A stretch of 56,032 bases of DNA. Source: Saccoglossus kowalevskii (lineage: Eukaryota; Hemichordata; Enteropneusta; Harrimaniidae). The stretch spans positions 357,195 to 413,226 of the forward strand of contig NW_003157228.1 in the NCBI RefSeq assembly GCF_000003605.2. Reading direction: 5' to 3'. The translations under genes were made by a program, and so were the position numbers. Below the pieces are notes generated by a model. That model was not told where the DNA came from and made no database searches. It saw only the letters and a program-made list of their open reading frames with translations. Below are positions 13,631-24,400 of this stretch, piece by piece; position 1 is the first letter of the stretch, and every line of letters begins with the position of its first letter.

Positions 13631-16112
13631 ATAATACAGACTACGATTATTTATGCACGATTGACATTGATGCAATGACAGAATAGCGTTGAATCCAATG
13701 AACAGTGAAACCAACAAGTACATTTAAATAAAACACGGGTCCGGCATGTGTGTTTTTTGCAGTGTGTATAGTAGTCATAGCGTATACTTAACTGTACGTA
13801 ACGATGTGGAAATTAATAGGAATAATAGAAGGCATAAAGAAAAAAAAGGTCACTAGTGTCACATGATCGTTATATCGATTGTACACAACATGTGACTGAC
13901 AAGAGTAGAACAGTGAATCATTATACGTCTTTTCCCGACCTGTACAGAGTGTATCCTACTAATCGAATCACTGCAGTGCATTATTTGAAGTTCTGTGTTC
14001 TCCGAGATTGAAACAAATCTAAATGTTTCTCCACGGTTCATTGTAGTAGCCTGGCATGTTGTTTTCATGGAACTGGAGGGGTTTGTATGATCAGAACAAT
14101 CCAAAACATCGCTGTCGCAATAGCGTCAACGGACCACGTGAATTTATTTGGGGTAACATGTTGGGCACGTCGAGTGTAAAATGTGTTCGCCCAATATTAA
14201 CTAGGCGCCTATAAGTGAATATATATTTCGTCTACTTCCGTCTAGTGTGTTACTTACTTCAAGAATGTGAAATGTACAAATGTAGAATTCTCGGGAACGA
14301 ACATCATGGCATTTTCACCGCCTGGCACTACAACGGTCGAAAACATTTACAAAACTATGCTTTGGTCTAATTGTTGGGGCTCTTCACGAACTGTGTAACA
14401 AGATTATACATACATGTACAGCATATATATATATTTGTTTTGGATTTTCATATAGTTGAGTTTGTGCTGTTTTCTTGGCTTTTTTTCGACTTCATCTGTT
14501 TTCACCGTCTCTTCGAATCCATAGTAACACATGGTACAGTGGTGCGTGTGTTAGAACATAGATCGTTCTGTGACGTAGTTCCGTTCCCAAGATTTATTCA
14601 AAATTTCCAGCCACTCCAAGAAATAAAAGCAAACATGTTGGATTAGTGGATATACGTGACGCAATAATCTCAAATACACTTGACTAGGTTTATCACTTAA
14701 TCTATCAAAGTAGATATCTAAATCTAGCAACGTGGGTGTATAGAAGTGGGTATAGTTCCCAATTCCGAGGGCGTCATTCTCCTGACAATTTAACAGGTGA
14801 GACCCATTTCAAGGGAGGATCAGCATTCATCTCGTGAGATATATCATATGAAACGGAAATATGTCAATATAGTATCGGGTACAGGTGTGGAAGATGGAGA
14901 TGCGAGTACGGAAAGCGGAACAATGAGAGAAGGCATTGTAAAAGGTAATTCTTTGTTTTGAACTATTAGAAATTAAATCACACATGTCTCAAAAACTATA
15001 TTTTGGGTTGAGAAGGCAATGAAACATGTCAGCAGATTTTAAAATGATGCAAAGAACTAGGAGCAAATATAATTACTAGGGAGTTGAAAGGAGAAAACAA
15101 ATCATTTTTTTAGGATTTGTAATAGTAGAGGGGTATCAATATACATGGGGAATAATTTCGGAGGAACTTTTCGGAGCGTAACACACAGTGAAAATGACAG
15201 AAAGCTGCTTTTAAACTTTGAGGTAGATAACTTTCACATCATATTCGAAGATTTTGTGGTTTACTCGTTATTAACTGTCGGTGGGTTAATCATAAAAAAG
15301 ACTTGATTTGATTACCATTTGACGAGTAAGTGGTTTACGAATGAGTGTCATTCTATAGAAATCGGAATGTAAGTTGATAGATGTTAGTTACGATGGAAGG
15401 AGTTCAGTCACAAGAAATGTCGTTTGTATGTCGGTTCAATTTTGGCTAAAAACATAGAAAAACATGCAGTGTAAGAAACAGAAGAGAAGCAACAGGTCTC
15501 CGTCTTCGCTCTAACTGGGTTAAAAATGGCAGTCAGCCAAGGTTATCTCATTAAAATAATTTTAGGGTTTTAACCACATTTAATGGCATGAAAAATTATT
15601 AATATTTATCAAGGAATCCGGTAAAAATATGGACTCGGCTCCGCCTCAGCGCAGCGACATACCCATACTTCAATCTGTCTGACATTATATATCATTCAAG
15701 GTGCAATCAACAAATCGCTGTTTTTTTTCAATTTCCCCATTTTAACAAGTAAAATCCGCTAAGTTAAATCCACGTGAACATGGGGTCTAACAATAGAACT
15801 TATTATTTCCCCGCCAAGTATGTGACTTAAAACCCGGTGAAATTGCTCAATTGCTTAACATCAAAAAAGTGAAATCAAATCCAGTGAAAATAAATGTTTT
15901 TTCAGAAGTGCTCCTTAAACACTATTCCAAGAATATTTTTATAAATTTTCCATAGTGAGAGGAGGATTTTATTAGCAACATATTGAGGACATGATCTCGT
16001 TTTTTTATTATTTCCGAGAAATATTTCGCCCAATGAAGTATCAATTCGCGTAAATTAACGTGGGCATTTTTTACAAAATGTATCATTGTCTTCTTCTGAC
16101 ATTTCACAAATT
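13631..16112. other. Intergenic; contains decayed repeat near 15.75-15.9 kb
   Basis: No gene is supportable. At about 15760-15895 the sequence shows repeated words of the type AAATCCA(C)GTGAA and CCGGTGAAATTGCTC. Related words recur at 26550-26600 and, inverted, at 46395-46560, suggesting a decayed dispersed repeat. The rest is featureless AT-rich DNA. Confidence 0.5.
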
Positions 16113-16146
16113 AACAGTTGATATGTTGTTAAAGAGGAAAGGGTCG

Positions 16147-16260
16147 TCACCTGCGCATGCGCGGGAATTGAGTTCCAGGCGACGATCATAACAACGCACG
16201 CTAAAAACGCAAATACTACTAGTACCTTGTTTGTAAACAACAGCACGCATGCGCAGGTGA
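16147..16260. mobile_element. Small inverted-repeat element with NRF1-like ends
   Basis: TCACCTGCGCATGCG at 16147-16161 is repeated exactly in inverse orientation (CGCATGCGCAGGTGA) at 16246-16260. Weaker symmetry continues outward on both sides for about 18 bp. The left arm contains TGCGCATGCGCG (16152-16163), which fits the NRF1 consensus YGCGCAYGCGCR. The element may be a MITE or a foldback structure. An overlapping minus-strand ORF (16055-16246) is considered spurious. Confidence 0.5.
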
Positions 16261-18073
16261 TGGCTCTATCGCTTTATTAAATTCAGTGTACGTGTATACA
16301 TGCCAACAGTTGTCGGGAACTTATTTATTGGTATAATAGCCAGATTTCACTCGGCATGCCTTGTAATGAATACAGGAACATGATCCCCACTTAAAGTAAT
16401 CAAAGCCTCACAATCAAGTCTCGTGAGATGAAGTCACTTGTTTAGATCTACAAAGAATGCATAGACCCATCGCGGCTAACGGACTCAATTCTGCATGCAC
16501 GACGTCGTCTTACTTTCAGTAGCGTGTAGCAGTGCCTGTCCCCAAGTCAAATTCGACCTATACTTAGGTCAGCCGTATATCGCCTGCCACCGGATCAGTA
16601 ACAATTTCGTTACATTCGCATAGCGTGAACTACACGCATTCAGTCAATGTGAGTTGGGATAAACTCGAACTCAAATATCAGGCGTTGCCATAGTCACCGT
16701 AACAAAATCACTTCGTAACTGTGTGATAGCGTTACTCGCACTGTATTAGATTCGTTGATGTTTATTGCTTTTTGTTACCTAAGAAACGTCAACAAATTTG
16801 GTCACGACCGCCGATACCCAGTCTGTTTACGCCAACATTGTGCCGAGACTTTTAAATTGCGCCGGAAGATTGTGTATTTTCCTCGGACCCAGGCAGAGGT
16901 ATTGGCACTTAACCGTCGATAATTTATGAAAGATTGTCACGCCGGATGAGCGGCACGCCGTGCTTCGTTCCGGAACGCTTCCAATGCACCTGTTTGCACT
17001 AGCTGAAAACGGTTCCGTAAACTGTCTGCTTTCTGAGTGTGATCACTTCACGAAGAGAGCGTACACAGCCGGCCGATGACTGAAGATATCGCTAACTGAG
17101 GTGGGTTGAAGTTTTCAATCACACACTTTTAAGTTTGATTCTATTTGTCAAAATAGGTTAGTATTTCTCATTATTAAACTATAATGACCACTCAGAACGC
17201 TTCTAGGTCCCCAATTTATCAGAAAGAAAGAAATTCAGGTTAAAATCGAAAACATCCACGCCGAGTATAAGCCTGACAACATGACTGCGCTTCGAAAGTA
17301 GTCGAAGTCCTAATTTAAAAAAATTCCATGCTATAATTGGACGCATACTTATTAATGGATAATCTGCCTCTACTTGAACTCTCACGGAGTCGATGAACAT
17401 GCAGACAATTCTAGCCAAAGTGCATTCAAACGGAAAGATCGGTTCATCTTAATTAATTTACCATGATCGCTTCGAATCATGAAAAACATGACCGCCCCAG
17501 CACAGTGGAAAAGAACAAATGGGTATCATAGATATCGACTTGCAGTAATAGTAGAAGTAATACAAGACCGGACGTCATAATGAATTATTTGATATATCGT
17601 GAAATGAAAGGGAATTGTGACATTGTGACAGAAAACCAGAATACTTAATGAAGTATATTGGGGGTTGATTTCCTTCGATGCGTGCTTTTTTAAGTCTGTT
17701 GAAGAAGGATAAGTATGACAAACAATAGCACTTGAGCCTGAGTGCATGTCGCTAAGTCTGTATTTCTTCTTAGGTACAATTATTTTTGTCTTAAAGTCTA
17801 AAGTATATTTGTAGTGGTCGTTGTCGTTATTCCTATTTTCGAAAACATTGTAGTTTCCTCGTGGAATTCGAAGGCGGCACAGCGTGACGGAATTCAGTGT
17901 CACATGGTACGTTTTTTGGTCGGGTATTTTACACTGGCCTTTAATGGGTTGCCGTTTTCAGCAAGTAAGGAGTAAGTTCGGTTATTAAAGTTGAGGTCCA
18001 TCTTCGCAAATCTAGATCTGTGGCTAATATGTGCACCAACAAGTTTTGGGATTGCGGATGAGTAGTGAGAAAT
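16261..18073. other. Intergenic, no supportable gene
   Basis: Somewhat less AT-rich than the surroundings between 16.4 and 17.1 kb but without a convincing ORF. The ORFs at 17526-17903 (GTG start) and 17900-18130 run partly into the MITE at 18074 and have no domain features. Confidence 0.55.
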
Positions 18074-18220
18074 CAGTGGCGGATCCAGAGGGGGGGGCAG
18101 GGGGGCATTAATACCATCTGGGTTACGCATAGCTTCTCTGCGATTTTCGCTCCGTATATCTTAAGCGAAGCTTGCCCCCCCCCCCCAATACATTTTGCTG
18201 GATCCGCCACTGTGAGAAAT
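18066..18220. mobile_element. hAT-type MITE with intact 8-bp target duplication
   Basis: The element proper is 18074-18212 (139 bp). It begins CAGTGGCGGATCCAG and ends CTGGATCCGCCACTG, a perfect 15-bp terminal inverted repeat. Each terminus runs inward into a G or C homopolymer-rich tract. It is flanked on both sides by TGAGAAAT (18066-18073 and 18213-18220), an 8-bp target-site duplication as made by hAT-superfamily transposases. CAGTGGCG-type termini are common among animal hAT elements. There is no coding capacity, so any movement depended on a transposase supplied elsewhere. The perfect repeats and duplication suggest a relatively recent insertion. Confidence 0.92.
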
Positions 18221-19153
18221 TAAATGCAGAATAGAAAATGTAGCTAAAACAGTATAATTTTATATTACCTTTTATATGTTTACCTTGTTCTGGGAGTGAT
18301 GTTTCACATATTTACATTGTGGGAATGCAACGTTCAGCATTTCCAAGGATGCGCTGGCGACTGTGGTCCTGATTACAAGTTCGAATCACAATTGTAATAT
18401 GTTGTATAAAAATATTAGCGTTTACTTTATTTCGTTATATATTTCACTAAATCCGCTTTCTCGTTGGTAGCTACTAAGTTAGCCGAAATTGTCCTTTAAA
18501 TAACTATTAATTCGAATCAACGCAAAATCATGAAAAGGTTGCTGTGTGCACAAGGCAGTATCTGTGTTTGTTATAAGCAATTGCGAACGAGCCTAGTGAG
18601 TCAAGTTTCTGACCTACTCGGACAGAAAAATTCATGCACACCTTAACAAAACATCGAAAAACCTTCGCTGAAAACTTAACTTGAAGTTCAGAATCAAAGA
18701 ATGTTTATGACAATTTATGATAATTAAGTAATTATGTATTGATTTTATTTTATTTACAGTCATATTCAACCACGTAACGTGGTTTAGAATACCCGGATAT
18801 ACCGGAATGTACAATATTGTGCCTGATTGGCTACCGAACTCTAGCACCTAATAGTCAGACCAATCAGAGAGCAGCCTGTTTGTTGAGGTTTTTCTTCAAC
18901 GTATCAAATACTTCCTTGTATATATGCTTCGATTCAACTGACACTTTGCATCGTTCTTAATGAATATCGAGTCAGTACTTACAAGACTACTCCTTGAGAG
19001 AGTTTTGTTATAGTTTACCATTTAGTCACGCCACCGTGACGCCTGTTTGTGTTCAAATTGACCAGCGCCCTCTACAGATCATCTAGAATTTTTCACATCT
19101 GGAATTGGTCTATTGCTGTTCATTACGGGAATTGATGATCAAAGCCACCAAAC
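18221..19153. other. Intergenic region upstream of paralog A
   Basis: No ORF of note. A CTCF-like core GCGCCCTCTA lies at 19065-19074, about 80 bp before the start codon of the downstream gene. No TATA box was identified at a convincing distance. Confidence 0.5.
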
Positions 19154-19873
19154 ATGAACACCAAGTATCTTCGCAGAGAAGGCGAACTGGAAGGCGAAAT
19201 AACATTGCCACCCCTTTCCTGTTCCAAATACGTCATAATTGGTAACCCTAGGAAACGAAGGCAGCGAAAAGAGAAAACTCCGATGTGGGAGCCGTACGGA
19301 GGCAAGCCCATCTTTATGCTTCCGAAAAATAAGATTGATAAATATACAATATATGGCGATAAATATTTCGAAAAACCGGACGAAGAGGACCCGGATATCG
19401 GACAAGGAAAGATTACTCATTACGAAGAAGGATACGCAGACGATACAGTAGAAATGAGTCTTTTGCCACGACTATCCGGAATCCATATCTCGTCAAAAGC
19501 GAAAACAAAACCACGGACGTCTTCGCGTCGGAAACGACGCAGGAGGAGAAAGGTTCGTGAGCGTTCGCCGTTTATGCGATTCACCGACAAACACTTGTTA
19601 AAATCCGGTCATTACTGTGACGTGCTGGGACCAAACTGCTGCGGGCTTTGCAACTCTAAAAGAGCGCGAAACTTAGCGGCGGCGAAGAGTTATGAAAGTT
19701 TGCCGGTGGTGGAGCTGACGGCAGCCAGTCTCGTTGCACCGACTCTAGCATCACAATTGATGAAAGCCGCCAAGTGGAAGAGATCGAGTCAAAGTAGGAA
19801 AAAGAACCGTGATGCTTTTAGGAAAGGAACAAGGGGACTGGAACGATTGCCGAAGATTGCTTCTCAGTATTAA
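19154..19873 (+). CDS. Lysine/arginine-rich CDVLG-motif protein, paralog A
   Basis: Single-exon ORF of 239 residues with an ATG in good context (A at -3). I do not recognise the family. Residues 19-36 read LPPLSCSKYVIIGNPRKR; paralog C has a near-identical block and paralog B a diverged one. Residues 72-102 are acidic, and residues 119-137 are strongly basic (RRKRRRRRK, a plausible nuclear localisation signal). A putative metal-binding block follows: C155-D-V-L-G-x3-C163-x2-C166, with an extra C162. The C-terminus is basic (RKKNRDAFRKGTRG). There is no signal peptide or membrane segment. AATAAA polyadenylation signals occur at about 20041 and beyond. A nuclear or nucleic-acid-associated role is an inference from charge and cysteines only. 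Conservation of both blocks in three separated loci argues that it is a real gene. Confidence 0.8.
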   Translation: MNTKYLRREGELEGEITLPPLSCSKYVIIGNPRKRRQRKEKTPMWEPYGGKPIFMLPKNKIDKYTIYGDKYFEKPDEEDPDIGQGKITHYEEGYADDTVEMSLLPRLSGIHISSKAKTKPRTSSRRKRRRRRKVRERSPFMRFTDKHLLKSGHYCDVLGPNCCGLCNSKRARNLAAAKSYESLPVVELTAASLVAPTLASQLMKAAKWKRSSQSRKKNRDAFRKGTRGLERLPKIASQY

Positions 19874-20734
19874 ATACTTGGTAAATTGGCAGTGAACGTC
19901 GTCTCGAGCTTGTGCATCAGTTTCTGACGCATGCAAATAACTTGGATATAGACATTGTCCATGACGATTATAACGTCCTTGTGTGTCAATGTTATTCAGA
20001 ACAAGATCTATTGCCGCACAGTGAGGAAATGGCCGAACAAATAAACCCTGGCTGACAAAGTAGCAGTGTGAAATCATGAACATGGAAACATTTTCATAAG
20101 GTTCCAAAATATACAGTATATAAACTTATTTCCATAATTACATGAAATATGAGAATCACCATTTATGGACATGCTGTTTGTGAATGCCAATGCAGGGGGC
20201 AAATAAACATTATTGACACCTTTTCACCACCAAACTTTATCTCCTAAATTATTCTGCACTTTTTTCTTATATTCTTCAAATTTTCTGGAAATAAATCCCA
20301 CTTTTAGAGCCAATAGGCCAATATATAGAAATATTCGACTATTTTTGTCCCATTCTTCTGAAGGAAAGTGCAGACTATAAACGGGACTATTTTGTGAACT
20401 TGTGGTGAGAAGAAGAAACTGGTGGTAAAAAGGTTAACGTTCAAGGGTTTATAACTTTTCAAAAGATTTTGTTTATCACAAGTTACATACAATTACCGCG
20501 ATTTACAAACTGTTGAATTGTTGATGGTATGTGCGTCATGGACAACAAGCATCATTAGATAAGATAAGTATGGATTACCTTTTTTGAGGTTTTTTTTTTA
20601 GTTCGATATTCAATGTTTACACTGTAATGGCTATGATTTAACGAAAACTGAGAATTGTTTTGTTCACACACAAAATTGCTGAAACTGTTAAGCGCATGCT
20701 TGTTGGTAGACAGGCGCAGTCGGGGCGATTAATT
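19874..20734. other. 3' flank of paralog A, no gene
   Basis: Contains several candidate polyadenylation signals (AATAAA near 20041, 20204 and 20287). No supportable ORF; the minus-strand ORFs here overlap the end of paralog A or are low-complexity. Confidence 0.5.
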
Positions 20735-21010
20735 AGGGTTTCGAGCCCTATGGGGCGAAACCCTTTTGTAATTGATATGTTTATTATTAGGCTTTCAAGT
20801 CCCTTCAGGCTTGAAAGCCTATTGTTTTTGTTATGTTTATTATTATTATTATTATTATTAGGCTTTCAAGTCCCTTCAGGCTTGAAAGCCTATTGTTTTT
20901 GTTATGTTTATTATTATTATTATTATTATTATTTAGGCTTTCAAGTCCCTTCAGGCTTGAAAGCCTATTGTTTTTGTTATGTTTATTATTATTATTATTA
21001 TTATTATTCT
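20735..21010. repeat. Hairpin plus (TTA)n array, four units
   Basis: Three units of about 71-75 bp each contain a perfect 11-bp-stem hairpin, AGGCTTTCAAG/CTTGAAAGCCT (20789-20820, 20860-20891, 20935-20966), followed by TATTGTTTTTGTTATGTT and a (TTA)n run that lengthens along the array. A diverged fourth unit at 20735-20764 forms the analogous hairpin AGGGTTTCG/CGAAACCCT. The long ORFs here are translations of the repeat (Tyr, Leu or Ile runs) and are not genes. Confidence 0.85.
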
Positions 21011-21298
21011 TCCGCCAACTTCAAACGACTTCTTCTCTGAAACGGCTGGACCGTTTTGCCTGAAAATTTGTATATACCTTCTACATGTCATGCCATTAAA
21101 AGTGACTGAAACAGATTTTCGATTAGTCACGTGGTTCGGCCGCTATCTTGGAACTCATTAAATATGCATGTCTCTTGTATCTCAAAAACTATTGCATGTA
21201 CAAACATGGAACTAACGGTATATTGAAGGCAACGGACAAGAGAATTGGCCAAAATATTCGTTGACCATATATGGTCATAGAACTCATTTAATATGCAT
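21011..21298. repeat. Repeat flank containing a 129-bp duplication, abutting the gap
   Basis: The array leads into CTTCCGCCAACTTCAAACG and then two copies of GAACTCATT(A/T)AATATGCAT, starting at 21151 and 21280, 129 bp apart. The second copy is cut by the assembly gap. This looks like the body of a dispersed or tandem repeat that the assembler could not traverse. Confidence 0.6.
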
Positions 21299-21348
21299 NN
21301 NNNNNNNNNNNNNNNNNNNNNNNNNNNNNNNNNNNNNNNNNNNNNNNN
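21299..21348. other. Assembly gap of 50 N
   Basis: Fifty consecutive N characters. The round size suggests an arbitrary gap length. The gap begins immediately after a repeated ATATGCAT word, so collapsed tandem repeats are the likely cause. Confidence 0.99.
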
Positions 21349-23481
21349 CATATTATAATGAGGTGGGGGCGTAAATACGTGCATAATGAGGTCAACATGG
21401 TAAAGGTCACACTGCAGACCCAATATGGCGGCACGTTGAAATTAGAGTTTGTCGTAGTCGTCGTTTCTAATTCATCACAATGTGTAAAAAAGTAACTCGT
21501 ACTAGTCGTAGAATTAAAAAAATCGGCTGCTACAATCAGCCGACGTCTTCTCGGTCAGAGGTCAGTTGAAGAGACGTTGTGATTGGCTTAGATGATTGTC
21601 AATTAGAACACTCATTAACATAATTACTCGTTGAAAAATCGACAGGTTCCTGCAGTGTCGATAGAGGGCCATGCAGAATAAACCAGTCAGGGTGATTTCG
21701 CAGTTACAGGGGATTTCGCGCTAACACATCCATTTCACGATTTTTTTTTATTTTAATTAAACTACAAAAACAAGTTAATCGCCCCGAATGCGCCAGTCTA
21801 GCTTGTTGGGTAAGTGGCACGTAATGTTTAAGCCAAAATGCACGTGCAAAAACAACGTTTGAGTTTACAAGAATTCATAACAAATTGTATGATGTCAGCC
21901 TGCAGCATCGAGCAAACATCCACTACAAATTCGTGTTACAGGAACTACCCGATGCCGTTACTCACTGTGGTGTTCTTGGCTGGTAGAATAACTTCAAAAT
22001 GTCTGTGCATCGTAGTGCGCGCATGCGCAAAATGACTCAGTAAGGTACTTTCTATATTAAGCCCAAAATACGAACATATCACTGTTTGTCATACGATTCT
22101 TAAAAATTAAAAATTATTTCGAGATACAAATAGATGATGGAACTTCTATTTCCGTTCTGTTGACGATTACTAAGTGTGTTTGTATTTTTTTGTGTGATGT
22201 CGCGTGGCCTTTGGCTTACCCTCGTGAGCTACGTATCATACAAGTCATGAGATTAAGTTCCGACATTGCATTTGACTTTCTATCATCGATAAGAAGAGAA
22301 ATTGTACTTTTGTCATTAATTTTACGACACTATATATTTGTTTCATTACTACATACCACGGTTACTAGAAGAACCGTTAGGAAACTCTCTCGGTTCTTTT
22401 GATAGGATGCCAGCCTGAGTGCGTGTCACGGTAAACATTTAAAACAAAGGGAATTAGCATACTGCCACCGTTGCGGCGATCGTAATTTGCGTAAAATTGC
22501 ATATTCGTTCGAAGACGATTCCATAGATTGAGGTTTTCTGCAATGTTTTTGTTCTTCCCGATTAATTCAGCATTGTCAGGATTTGGTATGAATATGAACA
22601 CAGAAATAAAAAAAATATAATTAGATGAAAACTGCACTATGAAACCATACAACTTCCTGTGATACTTCGGTCAGGAAAAAAAAGATGGTCGACATTGCTA
22701 TTTGGGAGAAAAATGTCTGCAAACTTCGAGAAAATGAAACTAACATTGTTTAAACTATCGTAGTTCTCTTATAAAGAACTCTCAGACGCCAATTCAATGC
22801 ACAAATTAGACTTTTGAAATGTTTCGAGATGCATTTTTGGATTACAAAATTTGCGTTGTACTAAAATATAAATCCTTCCGATATTTCAGCACTTTTCCCA
22901 AAACGCAGACAAAATGGCTGACTTCCGTCGCTAACCTCAAAAAACACGTTTTTTTCTAAAGTTACTACTGAAATTTGTTATGATTATCACAGATCCCAAT
23001 TAAAATACCCAGTCATTAACGTAGTAGCGAATTCTAACATTTTAGAACATTCGCAGACAGAGTTGTTGGGGTACAAAATGCCGATTCACAGATGGCAAAT
23101 ATGTCAACATGAACAAAATATTGATATTTTTTATATACAACATTCGCACAGAAGTCGGTGATGTTTCTACGTCGATCTTTCGGCCTAATGAGCTCTAGTT
23201 CTCAAATTTAGTGGACACACGTGGAAAACGAATGGAGATAGCAATATATGCGATGACGGCATAGTGGTTGAACACGCATCAAAGTGAAGTCAATGGATAA
23301 TTAGCATATCTAACAATAGAGTTTCCTAACTGTACTTCTAGTAACCACGTAGTACTACATACATACTAATTGTATACGAGTAGCAGCGAAGACAATAGAA
23401 TTCACTAGTCCGTGAAAACGCCGAATCTATTACTTCATTAAAAAGTGTGCGTCATTTACGTTGATTTCAAATACTTTTTGT
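21349..23481. other. Intergenic, no supportable gene
   Basis: Contains a full NRF1-type palindromic site (CGCGCATGCGCA, 22018-22029) on otherwise AT-rich DNA. ORFs at 21838-22035, 22160-22402 and 22377-22652 have no recognisable features. Confidence 0.55.
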
Positions 23482-23617
23482 GTTTACATTGGAGGGTCGA
23501 GCAGACACGAACAGTTTGCGCTGTCGTTTACATTGGAGGGTCGAGCAGACACGAACAGTTTGCGCTGTCGTTTACATTGGAGGGTCGAGCAGACACGAAC
23601 AGTTTGCGCTGTCGTTT
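23482..23617. repeat. 44-bp tandem repeat, three identical copies
   Basis: The unit starting GTTTACATTGGAGGGTCGAG and ending TTTGCGCTGTC is repeated at 23482, 23526 and 23570 without a visible difference, followed by a GTTT stub. Perfect identity implies a recent expansion. The short ORF at 23445-23642 is a translation of this repeat. Confidence 0.95.
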
Positions 23618-24197
23618 CAGATTTTATATCCTGCTAATTTAAGTATAAACGGTTAAACGGATGATAATTAAGGTTATTACGGTAATACCAAAAAGTGTGA
23701 AATAATGCAGTACGGAGCCACGCTATGCGTTGTTCGATATGATCAATGTATTCGTGCATATTTGACGGTATTCTCGTAATTACCTCATAATATGATGCTA
23801 TTTTCGACAGACGAGAAGTTCACAACGCTTGTTTGATCCACCCTTGAAAACACACGTGTTAGGAGCCATGTTTCTGCCTAATCTATAACACCGTGGTGTG
23901 AATACCTTGACCCGTTTACTATTGGTGCTACAATATTTACTGAGACATATATTTTTATAATAATCTGCATTGCTTTGTTTAAAAAAATACTATTCGAAAT
24001 AAATTGATTAAACATATACTGTTGTGTTTTTTGTGTTTTGTGTCATGCTGTGTTACACATATTATCGTGTATATTGGAATGAAGAGTCGTTTTGAAAATA
24101 ACAAATTACATGTAATGTCACTGTACTGTGTATTAGACAGACTATGAATTCACAAATAAATATACTAGTAATTAGACTTCGTATACTAGTATTTGAT
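23618..24197. other. Intergenic, nothing recognised
   Basis: AT-rich sequence lacking ORFs, repeats or sites I can name. Confidence 0.5.
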
Positions 24198-24400
24198 ATT
24201 TATTTATTTAACACTTTAGGAACAAAAAACACAATATACACACTATAGGCTTGAGCCATTTACAACACATTTTTCACTAAGATATATTTTGTATGTTTTC
24301 TTAAAAATGCCTAATGAGGCTGAATTTCTGATATGGAATGGCAAGTTATTCCATAGGGTTACCCTCTATACTGAAACGTCCTCTGATCTATGGATGTTTT
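24198..24400 (-). mobile_element. 3' end of a second LINE, minus strand
   Basis: Read on the minus strand, 24362-24243 encodes 39 residues beginning VTLWNNLPFHIRNSASLGIF, then KKTYKIYL, then a stop. This is the characteristic C-terminal block of CR1/L2/Jockey-like reverse transcriptases (usually W-N-x-L-P...S-x-x-x-F-K-K). Upstream, RTFQYRG lies in another frame, so a frameshift separates it from the VTLW block. An AAATAAATAAATA tail sits at 24210-24198. It is a 5'-truncated, inactive fragment. Confidence 0.8.

Noticed and set aside
18340-18400. B-box-like AGTTCGAATCA suggesting a tRNA gene
   Set aside because: No A box at a suitable distance and no cloverleaf pairing could be drawn.
20660-21161. 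126-residue plus-strand ORF with repeated blocks and Tyr/Leu runs
   Set aside because: Translation of the hairpin/(TTA)n array; all three frames stay open for the same reason.
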